Shown here one piece after another: positions 16,790-24,601 of a stretch of DNA of 64,000 nt. Location of the stretch: the NCBI RefSeq assembly GCF_014190915.1, contig NZ_JACHVU010000001.1, positions 620,001 through 684,000 of the forward strand, given 5' to 3'. Numbering within the stretch: the first letter of the stretch is position 1; each line of letters starts with the position of its first letter. The position numbers and the translations under genes are program-made. Source of the stretch: Mycolicibacterium iranicum. Its GTDB lineage: Bacteria; Actinomycetota; Actinomycetes; Mycobacteriales; Mycobacteriaceae. The notes beneath the pieces are model-generated. The model saw nothing but the letters and a program-made list of their open reading frames with translations, did not search any database and was not told the origin of the DNA.

Positions 16790-17455
16790 ATGTCTGTACT
16801 TTTCTTCGGCTCCATCAGCACATTGGCCGACACCTCCGAACTTCAGCGCCGCGCCTTCAACGAAGCCTTTCAAGCCCACGGACTCGACTGGAACTGGTCG
16901 CGTGAGGACTACGTCTCCATGCTGGGCAGCAACGGCGGCAAGGACCGGATCGCCGACTTCGCCCGCGAACGCGGGCAGGAGGTCGACGCCGCCGAGGTAC
17001 ACGCCACGAAATCGGCCATCTTCCAAGAGCTCCTGTCCTCGCAGGACGTGTCCGCGCGCCCGGGCGTGCTGGACACCGTGCGGCGCGCCAAGGACGACGG
17101 CACCAGGGTCGGGTTCGTCACGACGACCTCCGGGGACAACATTGCCGCACTCCTGCGGGCGCTCTCACCCGACATCACCAGCGACACGTTCGACGTGATC
17201 GTCGACAGCTCGTCGGTCAGCACCGGCAAACCCGATCCCGCCGCCTACCAGTACGCGCTCGACACGCTGGGCGAGGACGCAGCCGGGGCCGTCGCCATCG
17301 AGGACAACGAGGGCGGGGTTCGCTCGGCCACCGCCGCGGGTCTGACCTGCATCGCCTTCCCGAACCAGAACACCGCAGACGCCGACTTCAGCGGCGCCGC
17401 GACGACGGTCGAGGCGCTGCGCCCCGACGACGTGGTCGCGCTGATCAAGGCTTGA
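16790..17455 (+). CDS. HAD-superfamily protein lacking the catalytic aspartates
   Basis: A 221-residue protein of the CbbY/beta-phosphoglucomutase-like HAD group; the ATG follows AAGGATCTCC. Helical cap and core are recognisable: [25 protein letters not shown] (motif II), STGKPDP (motif III, Lys147) and AIEDNEGG (motif IV, Asp172). Motif I, normally F-D-x-D-G-T-L, reads FGSISTL: both the nucleophile (Gly7) and the acid/base (Ile9) are missing. Phosphatase activity is therefore unlikely. It is the first gene of the mycosporine operon, 10 bp before mysA. It may bind a sugar phosphate or act as a scaffold (inference). Confidence 0.8.
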   Translation: MSVLFFGSISTLADTSELQRRAFNEAFQAHGLDWNWSREDYVSMLGSNGGKDRIADFARERGQEVDAAEVHATKSAIFQELLSSQDVSARPGVLDTVRRAKDDGTRVGFVTTTSGDNIAALLRALSPDITSDTFDVIVDSSSVSTGKPDPAAYQYALDTLGEDAAGAVAIEDNEGGVRSATAAGLTCIAFPNQNTADADFSGAATTVEALRPDDVVALIKA

Positions 17456-17465
17456 CAGGAGAACC

Positions 17466-18689
17466 ATGAGCACCATGAAGGCCCGAGTGAACGTCTCCGA
17501 CAGCACGTTCCACGTCGAGGGCTACGAGAAGATCGAATACGACCTGCAGTATGTGAACAACGTGTTCGACACCGCGCACCCGGCTCTGGCCGACTGCTAT
17601 CGCCCCTACGGCCGCACTCTGATGGTGGTCGACGAGACGGTCAACGCCCACTACCGCGAACAGATCGAGGCGTACTTCGACCACCACGGGATCACACCGA
17701 CGGTGATACCGATCCAGATCAGGGAGACGGCCAAATCGCTCGACACGTTCGAGCAGATCGTCGAGGAATTCGATGCCTACGGCCTGGTTCGCACCGAACC
17801 CGTGCTGGTGGTCGGCGGCGGTCTCACCACCGACGTCGCCGGATTCGCCTGTGCCGCTTACCGGCGCAGCACACCGTACATCCGCATCCCCACCACGCTG
17901 ATCGGACTGATCGACGCCAGCGTCTCGATCAAGGTGGCGGTCAACCACGGCAAGCACAAGAACCGCCTCGGCGCCTATCACGCTTCCCAAAAGGTGTTCC
18001 TCGACTTCTCGTTCCTGCAGACGCTGCCCGAGGATCAGGTGCGCAACGGCATGGCCGAGCTGATCAAGATCGCCGTCGTCGGCAACGACGAGATCTTCGA
18101 CCTGCTGGAGGCGCACGGCCCCGACCTGCTGCGCACCCGCTTCGGGCACCTCGACGGCACCCCGGAACTGCGCCGCATCGGCGATCAGGTCACCTTCCGT
18201 GCCATCGCCACCATGCTCGAACTGGAGGCGCCCAACCTGCATGAGATCGACCTGGACCGGGTGATCGCCTTCGGCCACACATGGAGTCCCACACTGGAAC
18301 TCACCCCCGACCCGCCGTTCTTCCATGGGCACGCCATCAACATCGACATGGCGCTGTCGACCACCCTGGCCGAACAGCGCGGCCATCTCACGACCGCCGA
18401 GCGCGACCGGGTGCTGGGCGTGATGAGCGCACTGGGCCTGGCTCTCGACAGTGAACTCCTCACCCCTGAACTGCTGGAGAGCGCCACGGCGTCGATCCTC
18501 AAGACACGGGACGGGCTGCTGCGCGCCGCCATTCCCGATCCGATCGGACAGTGCCGCTTCCTCAACGACGTCACGATCGAGGAGTTGGCGGAGACACTCA
18601 CCCTGCACAAGAAGGTGTGTCTCGACCTGCCGCGCGGCGGAGACGGCGTCGACATGTTCGCCCCCGCCGACGCGGGCCAGACACGGTGA
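17466..18689 (+). CDS. mysA: 2-demethyl-4-deoxygadusol synthase (sedoheptulose 7-phosphate cyclase)
   Basis: A 407-residue enzyme of the dehydroquinate synthase-like family that cyclises sedoheptulose 7-phosphate into the core of mycosporine-like amino acids using NAD+ and a divalent metal. [19 protein letters not shown] is the nucleotide-binding signature and [19 protein letters not shown] the conserved phosphate/cofactor stretch. [10 protein letters not shown] and [12 protein letters not shown] carry the metal-binding histidines. The family also contains EEVS (gadusol, acarbose) and valiolone synthases, but the neighbouring mysB, mysC and mysD fix the assignment. It starts with AGGAGAACC before the ATG and overlaps mysB by 4 bp (GTGA). 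Confidence 0.9.
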   Translation: MSTMKARVNVSDSTFHVEGYEKIEYDLQYVNNVFDTAHPALADCYRPYGRTLMVVDETVNAHYREQIEAYFDHHGITPTVIPIQIRETAKSLDTFEQIVEEFDAYGLVRTEPVLVVGGGLTTDVAGFACAAYRRSTPYIRIPTTLIGLIDASVSIKVAVNHGKHKNRLGAYHASQKVFLDFSFLQTLPEDQVRNGMAELIKIAVVGNDEIFDLLEAHGPDLLRTRFGHLDGTPELRRIGDQVTFRAIATMLELEAPNLHEIDLDRVIAFGHTWSPTLELTPDPPFFHGHAINIDMALSTTLAEQRGHLTTAERDRVLGVMSALGLALDSELLTPELLESATASILKTRDGLLRAAIPDPIGQCRFLNDVTIEELAETLTLHKKVCLDLPRGGDGVDMFAPADAGQTR

Positions 18690-19534
18690 GCAGCACCGCC
18701 GTGCCGGCCGTGGACGTCGGCGCCCCGCGCCCCGTCACGCCGACGACGATCCTGGCCGGCGAGCTCGCGGCACTGAGTCGAGAGCTGCAAGAATTCGGCT
18801 ACTTCGCACCGGAATTCGCGGACCGGCTACAGCGGGCACGGGATCTGGCGGCAGGTCTGGACCCCTATGTGGCCGAGTGCACGACACCCGAGTCGCCGGA
18901 TCTCGCAGCGCTGGCCGCCCGCACGGCGGTGACGGACTGGGCCCACCGGGAGGCACCGGACGGAGCGGTCTTCCTGGAACAGGAGATGCTGTCCGGCCAC
19001 GTGGAGGGGCAGCTGCTCAAGTTCCTGATCTGGCTCAGTGGCGCCACCAGGGTGCTGGAGATCGGGATGTTCACCGGCTATTCGGCGCTCGCCATGGCCG
19101 AAGCGCTCCCCGACGGCGGTACGGTCCTGGCATGCGAGGTCGATGCCGACGTCGCGGAGTTCGCGCAGCAGTGCTTCGCGAAATCAACGGTAGGAGAACG
19201 CATCACCGTCGCGGTGGGGCCGGCGATGGACACCCTGCGCATGCTCGCGCAGACTCCGGGCGGGCCGCCGTTCGACTTCGTGTTCATCGACGCCGACAAG
19301 GCCGGCTATCAGGCCTACCTCGACTACCTGCTCGACAACCCGTTGCTCACCCCCGACGCCGTGATCGCCGTGGACAACACGTTGATGCAGGGACAGCCGT
19401 ACGCGGGCGCCGGACGCACCGCCAACGGCGACGCGATCGCGGCGTTCAACCGCGCGATCGCCGAGGACTCACGGCTGGAACAGGTGCTGATTCCGATACG
19501 TGACGGGGTGACGTTGATCCGGCGCGTGCGCTGA
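18686..19534 (+). CDS. mysB: 4-deoxygadusol O-methyltransferase
   Basis: A 282-residue class I SAM-dependent O-methyltransferase of the caffeoyl-CoA methyltransferase type. [20 protein letters not shown] is the SAM glycine loop. [13 protein letters not shown] carries the metal-binding aspartates, and [12 protein letters not shown] the third metal ligand region. The ~90-residue N-terminal extension ([20 protein letters not shown]) is characteristic of MysB. It methylates the cyclised intermediate to 4-deoxygadusol. The GTG start overlaps the mysA stop, and its own TGA overlaps the ATG of mysC. Confidence 0.9.
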   Translation: MSSTAVPAVDVGAPRPVTPTTILAGELAALSRELQEFGYFAPEFADRLQRARDLAAGLDPYVAECTTPESPDLAALAARTAVTDWAHREAPDGAVFLEQEMLSGHVEGQLLKFLIWLSGATRVLEIGMFTGYSALAMAEALPDGGTVLACEVDADVAEFAQQCFAKSTVGERITVAVGPAMDTLRMLAQTPGGPPFDFVFIDADKAGYQAYLDYLLDNPLLTPDAVIAVDNTLMQGQPYAGAGRTANGDAIAAFNRAIAEDSRLEQVLIPIRDGVTLIRRVR

Positions 19535-20880
19535 TGACCCTGACCGCCAACGCGTCTCGCGCCGATGACGTCGCCGTGGAGAGCGGATCGTCCGACGCGG
19601 GCCGGACGATCCTCACGCTGCTGGGTCTGACCCTGACGCTGCCCGTGGACGTCGCGCTGGTCGCGCTGGCTCTTGCGACGCGCTCGCCGAGGGCGGCGTC
19701 GCAGACACAGCCCGCCAGGACGATCCTGGTGACCGGCGGCAAGATGACCAAGGCCCTGCAGTTGGCACGGTCGTTCCACGCCGGTGGCCATCGCGTCGTC
19801 CTGGTCGAATCGGCGAAGTACCGGTACACCGGCCATCGCTTCTCCCGTGCGGTCGATGCCTTCTACACCGTCCCCGAACCCACCGCGGCCAACTACGGAC
19901 GGGCGCTCGCCGACATCATCCGCCGGGAAGGCGTCGACGTGGTGGTGCCGGTCTCCGCGCCGGCGGCCAGCATCCCCGACGCCGACGCCGGCGAGCAGCT
20001 GCGCGACATGTGTGAAATGCTGCACCTCGATCCGGTGATGGTGCGCAGGGTCGACGACAAGGCCGAATTCGCCCGCACGGCAGCGTCGCTGGGGCTGCGC
20101 GTGCCCGATTCGCACCGCATCACCGACGCCCGTCAGGTCGACTCGTTCGCGTTCCCGCCGGGACGCAGCTACATCCTCAAGCGCATCGCCTACAACCCCG
20201 TCGGCCGGATGGATCTCACCCCGTTGTCCTCGGAGACGCCGCGGTCGAACAGCGAATTCGCCCACTCGCTCGGCATCTCCGACGACGACCCATGGATTCT
20301 GCAGGAGTTCGTCACCGGGACCGAGTACTGCACCCACGCCACCGTTCGCGACGGGGAGATCCAGGTGTACGGCTGCTGCGCGTCGTCAGCATTCCAGTTG
20401 AACTACGCCCACCTCGACAAGCCCGAGATCGCCTCGTGGGTCCGCACTTTCGTTCGCGAACTGCGGTTGACGGGCCAGGTCTCGTTCGACTTCATCGAGG
20501 CCGCCGACGGCCATGCGTATGCCATCGAGTGCAACCCCCGCACCCACTCGGCGATCACGATGTTCTACGACGACCCCCGGGTCGCCCCGGCCTATCTCGA
20601 CGGTGACCACCCGACCATCGTTCCCCGCCCCGAGGCCCGGCCCACCTACTGGATCTACCACGAGCTGTGGCGCCTGCTCACCCAGCCGAAACGCCTGCAG
20701 CGGCTGCGCACGATCCTGACCGGAAAGGACGCGATCTTCTCCTGGGACGATCCTGTCCCGTACCTGATGGTCCACCACCTCCAGATCCCCTCGCTGCTGC
20801 TGGCCAACTTCCGGCAGCGCCGCGGATGGAGCCGTATCGACTTCAACATCGGCAAGCTCGTCGAGTCCGGGGGCGACTGA
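19534..20880 (+). CDS. mysC: ATP-grasp ligase forming mycosporine-glycine
   Basis: A 448-residue ATP-grasp enzyme that activates 4-deoxygadusol and attaches glycine. An N-terminal hydrophobic stretch (LTLLGLTLTLPVDVALVALA) suggests membrane association, as in other MysC proteins. ILVTGGKMTKALQLARSFH and VVLVESAKYRYTGHRFSRAV are the N-domain signature. YILKRIAYNPVGRMDLTPL is in the ATP-binding region and FIEAADGHAYAIECNPRTHS provides the metal-binding Glu and Asn. The start overlaps the mysB stop by one base (TGATG), and mysD follows after 1 bp. Confidence 0.9.
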   Translation: MTLTANASRADDVAVESGSSDAGRTILTLLGLTLTLPVDVALVALALATRSPRAASQTQPARTILVTGGKMTKALQLARSFHAGGHRVVLVESAKYRYTGHRFSRAVDAFYTVPEPTAANYGRALADIIRREGVDVVVPVSAPAASIPDADAGEQLRDMCEMLHLDPVMVRRVDDKAEFARTAASLGLRVPDSHRITDARQVDSFAFPPGRSYILKRIAYNPVGRMDLTPLSSETPRSNSEFAHSLGISDDDPWILQEFVTGTEYCTHATVRDGEIQVYGCCASSAFQLNYAHLDKPEIASWVRTFVRELRLTGQVSFDFIEAADGHAYAIECNPRTHSAITMFYDDPRVAPAYLDGDHPTIVPRPEARPTYWIYHELWRLLTQPKRLQRLRTILTGKDAIFSWDDPVPYLMVHHLQIPSLLLANFRQRRGWSRIDFNIGKLVESGGD

Positions 20881-20881
20881 C

Positions 20882-21931
20882 ATGCCCGCTCCTCGCACCG
20901 TGCTGCAACTCGTCGGATCGCCCGTCGACGAGTTCCACGCCGAACTCTCCCGGCTCTATGCCACCGCCAGCATCTCCGCGCTGGAGGATCCGGCCCGCTA
21001 CCGGATGCGCATCGCCTATGTCCGACCCGGAGGCCGCTGGTCGTTTCCCACCGATCTCTCTCCGCAGGCCCTGGATCTTGCGCCTGATATGCCACTGGCG
21101 CAAGCGATCTCATACATCGAGCAGCTCAGTGTGGACGTGATGGTCCCCCAGATGTTCTGCCTGCCGGGGATGACGGTCTACCGGTCGCTGTTCGACACCC
21201 TCGCCGTTCCCTACCTCGGCAGCCCGGGCGACGTCATGGCCGTCGGCGCCGACAAGGTGCGCACCCGCGCCGTCGTGAGCGCGGCCGGCGTGTCCGTACC
21301 CTCGGCGCGGGTGGTCCGGGACCGGACCCGCACCGGCATGCGCTACCCCGTGGTGGTCAAACCGGTTGCCTCTGACAACTCCGTCGGCGTGACCTTCGTG
21401 GATGGCGACGCCGACTACGCCCGCGCCGTCGACGACGCGCTCTCGGTCGGCGAGGCTGCGCTGGTGGAGTCCTACATCGAGCTGGGGCGAGAAGTGCGCT
21501 GCGGCATCGTGGTTCGCGACGGTGAGCTGGTCTGCCTGCCGTTGGAAGAATACCCGCTCGGCGACGGCCGGCCCATCCGCCTGCGCGAGGACAAGCTCGA
21601 CCGCACCGAGGCCGGCGACATGTACCTGGTGGCCAAGGATGCGGGCCGGGCCTGGATCGTGCCCACCGACGATCCTGTCACCGACACCGTGTGGGCCGCA
21701 GCACGTCGCTGCCACGAGGCGCTGGGCTGCCGTGATTACAGCCTGTTCGACTTCCGGATCGACCCGGCGGGAAACCCGTGGTTCCTCGAAGCCGGGCTGT
21801 ACTGCTCGTTCGCCCCCAGCAGCGTGATCGCCACCATGGCCCACGCTGCCGGCACGGGCCTGACCGACCTGTTCGCCGACGCGCTGCACGAGCTCGACAG
21901 GGAGGGGACCGCATGCATGTCACAGTTCTAG
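20882..21931 (+). CDS. mysD: D-Ala-D-Ala ligase-like enzyme adding the second amino acid
   Basis: A 349-residue ATP-grasp ligase that condenses an amino acid (commonly serine, threonine or similar) onto mycosporine-glycine to make the UV-absorbing imine. VLQLVGSPVDEFHAELSRLY and VDVMVPQMFCLPGMTVYRSL are the MysD signatures. YPVVVKPVASDNSVGVTFV is the ATP-binding loop, ELGREVRCGIVV follows, and FDFRIDPAGNPWFLEAGLYC carries the metal ligands near the end. No MysE-type peptide synthetase is present, so this operon uses the MysD route. The choice of amino acid cannot be read from the sequence. The end overlaps the next gene by 19 bp. Confidence 0.9.
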   Translation: MPAPRTVLQLVGSPVDEFHAELSRLYATASISALEDPARYRMRIAYVRPGGRWSFPTDLSPQALDLAPDMPLAQAISYIEQLSVDVMVPQMFCLPGMTVYRSLFDTLAVPYLGSPGDVMAVGADKVRTRAVVSAAGVSVPSARVVRDRTRTGMRYPVVVKPVASDNSVGVTFVDGDADYARAVDDALSVGEAALVESYIELGREVRCGIVVRDGELVCLPLEEYPLGDGRPIRLREDKLDRTEAGDMYLVAKDAGRAWIVPTDDPVTDTVWAAARRCHEALGCRDYSLFDFRIDPAGNPWFLEAGLYCSFAPSSVIATMAHAAGTGLTDLFADALHELDREGTACMSQF

Positions 21932-22695
21932 AACCGTTGGGCGCCCTCGTGACCGATCTGGCCGTGGACGCGCTGGAGCCGTCACAGACCGCGGCCGTTC
22001 GGACGCTCCTGGCCGAGCACGGAGTGGTGATCCTGCGTGGTCAGGACGCCGACGACGACAGCCTGCTGCGGTTCCTGCGCAGCTTCGGCGACATCGTCTT
22101 CACCACCGGGGAGACACCCGTCGCGACCCATCCCGATCTGAACGTGGTCACCAACGTCGGACGGACCCGCCCGCCGCGGTCCACCTTTCACGTCGACACC
22201 AGCTATGTGCAGGAGCCGCCCGCCTACACCGCGCTGCGCGCGGTCACGGTGCCCGAGCAGGGCGGGCAGACGTTGTTCAGCAACCAGTACCGGGCCCACG
22301 ACGCGTTGCCCGACGACATGCGCGCCGGCCTCGACGGCCGCGTCATCACCCATGTCGCCACCGGTGTCACGCTGACCGAGGACGACGAGTGCCGTGCCGA
22401 GCACCCGGTGCTCCTCGCGCATCCCGTCACCGGACGCAGGGCGCTGTACCTGTCCACGCCCCAACGCTGTGTGTCGATCAGCGGGATGTCACCGGACGAA
22501 TCGGCCCAGACCGTCGACTATCTGTTCGGGATGTCCATCCGGCCGCACAACGTGCTCCGGCACAGCTGGGCGGCGGGCGACGTGGTGATGTGGGACAACC
22601 GCTGCGTGATGCACCGCGCCGACCATGCCGGTGTGGTCGGGGACCGCGTCATGCACCGCGGCATGGTGACCGACGGAACCGCCGCTCGGCCGTGA
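21913..22695 (+). CDS. TauD/TfdA-family Fe(II)/2-oxoglutarate dioxygenase, likely mycosporine tailoring enzyme
   Basis: A 260-residue non-heme iron dioxygenase. The iron-binding facial triad is His93 and Asp95 (STFHVDTSY) with His234 (NRCVMHRAD). The arginine for 2-oxoglutarate is expected in the following GVVGDRVMHRG. The start ATG lies inside the last codons of mysD after GGAGGGGAC, so translation is coupled. Characterised mycosporine clusters use MysH, a phytanoyl-CoA-dioxygenase-like protein; this one looks TauD-like instead. It may hydroxylate, demethylate or shorten the amino-acid side chain. That role is inference from the operon. Confidence 0.85.
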   Translation: MHVTVLEPLGALVTDLAVDALEPSQTAAVRTLLAEHGVVILRGQDADDDSLLRFLRSFGDIVFTTGETPVATHPDLNVVTNVGRTRPPRSTFHVDTSYVQEPPAYTALRAVTVPEQGGQTLFSNQYRAHDALPDDMRAGLDGRVITHVATGVTLTEDDECRAEHPVLLAHPVTGRRALYLSTPQRCVSISGMSPDESAQTVDYLFGMSIRPHNVLRHSWAAGDVVMWDNRCVMHRADHAGVVGDRVMHRGMVTDGTAARP

Positions 22696-22712
22696 GCTAA
22701 CGCCGGGGCGGC

Positions 22713-23168
22713 ATGCGCCGATACACCGGCATGACTTCGATGCGTGCCGTAGGGGTGCTGTCGCTCGCGCTGCTGGCGCCGTGGCTCTGTGTGGCGCCGG
22801 CCGCGGCCGAGGATTTCGCGCTACTGCCCGCGGTGCCGGTGGTGGCATCCCCGTCGTGCGGGGGTACCGTGCGGGCCGAGGCCCAGGTCGTGCCCGTCCA
22901 GGTCGTGGACCGCGTCGAAGACGGTGTGCGCGTGGCGATCAACTACGACGCCGGGGTCTACGACGGGTCCTGCGCGCTGACCGTCACCGCGACGTGGACC
23001 AATCTGGAAACCGGGGCCACCGGGCACGGTGACATCTCCGCGGTCTCCACCATCGACGGCCACTACGGCTTCATCGGCTACGCCAACACCACCTTCGTGA
23101 CGGGCGGCGGCACCGTGGTCGTCACGCTGAGCTCACATCCTGGCGAAGAACTGCGCATCACTCCCTGA
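22713..23168 (+). CDS. Small secreted protein of unknown function
   Basis: A 151-residue protein with a signal peptide: MRAVGVLSLALLAPWLC then a cleavage-like site APAAAED. The mature part of ~115 residues is beta-rich with two cysteines (SPSCGGTV and DGSCALTVT) spaced for one disulfide. It resembles the many small secreted mycobacterial proteins without assigned function. It begins 17 bp after the TauD-type gene on the same strand and may share its transcript. The start could also be one of two later ATGs. Confidence 0.65.
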   Translation: MRRYTGMTSMRAVGVLSLALLAPWLCVAPAAAEDFALLPAVPVVASPSCGGTVRAEAQVVPVQVVDRVEDGVRVAINYDAGVYDGSCALTVTATWTNLETGATGHGDISAVSTIDGHYGFIGYANTTFVTGGGTVVVTLSSHPGEELRITP

Positions 23169-23303
23169 CTCGGCATTCTCCGACGGGATGAATGTCGGCG
23201 CCGCGGGCGTTGGGACGCGTATCCCGGCAGTTCGGCCGGGGAAGACTGTCCGAACCGCGACATCCGCCACGGCTCGAACGCACCGAGTGAAAGGCGAATC
23301 GCC

Positions 23304-23750
23304 ATGAAATTCGCACTGGAAGTAATCGTGGTCCCGGTGTCGGACGTGGACAAGTCGGTCCACTTCTACCACGACATCCTTGGCTGGCGCCTGGACGCCG
23401 ATTTCGCCGTCGAAGACGGCTACCGCGTGGTGCAGGTGACGCCGCCGGGATCGGGGGCGTCGGTCATCTTCGGCGACGGTGTCGCCTCGGGTCTGCCCGG
23501 CTCCGCGGACGGCCTGTACCTGGTCGTCGACGACATCGAGGGGGCGCGCGCCGAGCTGGAGGACCGCGGTGTCGAGATCAGCCCCGTGTTCCACGACCGC
23601 ACAGGCATTTTCAACCATGCGGGCACCGCGGCCAGGGTCCCCGGCCCCGATCCGCAGCGACGGACGTATGCCTCCTATGCGGCCTTCGACGATCCGGATG
23701 GCAACTCCTGGGTGCTGCAGGAAGTCACGACGCGGCTGCCCGGCCGCTGA
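23304..23750 (+). CDS. Glyoxalase/VOC-superfamily protein
   Basis: A 148-residue vicinal-oxygen-chelate fold protein with two beta-alpha-beta-beta-beta modules: LEVIVVPVSDVDKSVHFYHD opening the first, and LYLVVDDIEGARAELEDRGV opening the second. The end FDDPDGNSWVLQEV carries the usual metal-ligand glutamate. Substrate is unknown; relatives include glyoxalases, dioxygenases and antibiotic-binding proteins. The ATG follows GAAAGGCG. It stands alone between two exported-protein genes. Confidence 0.85.
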   Translation: MKFALEVIVVPVSDVDKSVHFYHDILGWRLDADFAVEDGYRVVQVTPPGSGASVIFGDGVASGLPGSADGLYLVVDDIEGARAELEDRGVEISPVFHDRTGIFNHAGTAARVPGPDPQRRTYASYAAFDDPDGNSWVLQEVTTRLPGR

Positions 23751-23857
23751 CGGTGATACGCCTCCACAGAAATTGGGATCGGTAGCGAGGCCGCCCGGAC
23801 ACGCTGTGCCCACGCCCCGCCGGAACACCGCGGGACCGGAGACACAGGAGAGAACAG

Positions 23858-24469
23858 ATGAAGTCCACCCGCCTCGGCGTCGCCCTCACCGCTGCAGCCA
23901 TCGCCGCCACCGCGCTGAGCGGCTGCACCAAGGTCGCCGAGATCAGGAACGCCGCCGCCGACACCGCCGCGCAGGTCGTCGCGTCGGGCACCGAGCAGAT
24001 CGTCCACAGCGTGTCGGGCGACCTGTTCACCGCCGAGGGAATCGACGGCGCGATGTCCGCGATCTCGGAGAAGGTGGGCGCCAACCCCATGCAGGTCGTG
24101 GAGGTGACCGTCGTACCGGGTGTGCTGACGGTGCAGGCCATCGACCCGGCGGCGCCGACCGAGCTGAACCAGTGGAGCTACACCGCCGGCGCAGTGGGGG
24201 CATCGCGCCCCGTCGACTACGACGATGACACGGAAGCGCTGCGGCAGAACCTGTTCGGCACCGACGAGGTGCCCAGCGCCGCCATCGTCACCGCCGTGGG
24301 CAATGCGGTCACGGCCAGCGAGATCCCCGGCGCAGAGGTGCAGAGCCTGACCATCAAGCGGAACCTGCCGTTCGGCGAGGACATCACCATCTTCCTCAAC
24401 GTCGAGGGCGAACGGAGCAGCAAGCAGGTGCGTACCGACGCGTCCGGACAGGTCGTCGACGTTGTTTGA
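23858..24469 (+). CDS. Mycobacterial lipoprotein of unknown function
   Basis: A 203-residue lipoprotein with a clear signal (lipobox ALSGC at residues ~19-23) and AGGAGAG before the ATG. The mature part contains a helical stretch (VAEIRNAAADTAAQVVASGT) and a beta region (VVEVTVVPGVLTVQAIDPA). I do not recognise the family. The stop codon sits inside the first copy of a 17-bp tandem repeat, and a strong hairpin follows. Confidence 0.75.
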   Translation: MKSTRLGVALTAAAIAATALSGCTKVAEIRNAAADTAAQVVASGTEQIVHSVSGDLFTAEGIDGAMSAISEKVGANPMQVVEVTVVPGVLTVQAIDPAAPTELNQWSYTAGAVGASRPVDYDDDTEALRQNLFGTDEVPSAAIVTAVGNAVTASEIPGAEVQSLTIKRNLPFGEDITIFLNVEGERSSKQVRTDASGQVVDVV

Positions 24470-24528
24470 TTGCAAGCGTCGTTTGATTGCAGACGTCGTT
24501 TGACAGCAAGCGTCGCTTGACACGAGGA
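24461..24528. repeat. 17-bp tandem repeat on a stop codon, four copies
   Basis: Four units at 24461, 24478, 24495 and 24512. The consensus is GTCGTTTGATTGCAAGC; the last copy is degenerate. The first copy contains the TGA of the lipoprotein gene (24467-24469), and each further copy repeats a TTTGA or TTGA. This is typical of short mycobacterial variable-number repeats. Confidence 0.85.
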
Positions 24529-24560
24529 CGGCCCGCACCCTGCGCGCAGGGTGCGGGCCG
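24529..24560. terminator. Bidirectional hairpin terminator
   Basis: A perfect 32-bp inverted repeat: CGGCCCGCACCCTGCG followed directly by its complement. It would fold into a stem of 14 GC-rich pairs with a 4-base loop. It sits between two convergent genes (lipoprotein and PGRS-like protein). There is no T-run on either side, as often in mycobacteria. Confidence 0.8.
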
Positions 24561-24601
24561 CCGTCAGTGCCTACCGCGTCCGCCGACCGGGCGGCCGAGG
24601 C

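Noticed and set aside
16016-22695. Recent horizontal transfer island around the mys operon
   Set aside because: No integrase, transposase, tRNA or flanking direct repeats; codon use by eye matches the neighbours. Transfer remains possible but not shown.
24461-24528. CRISPR-like array
   Set aside because: Units are contiguous 17-bp repeats without spacers and no cas gene is present.
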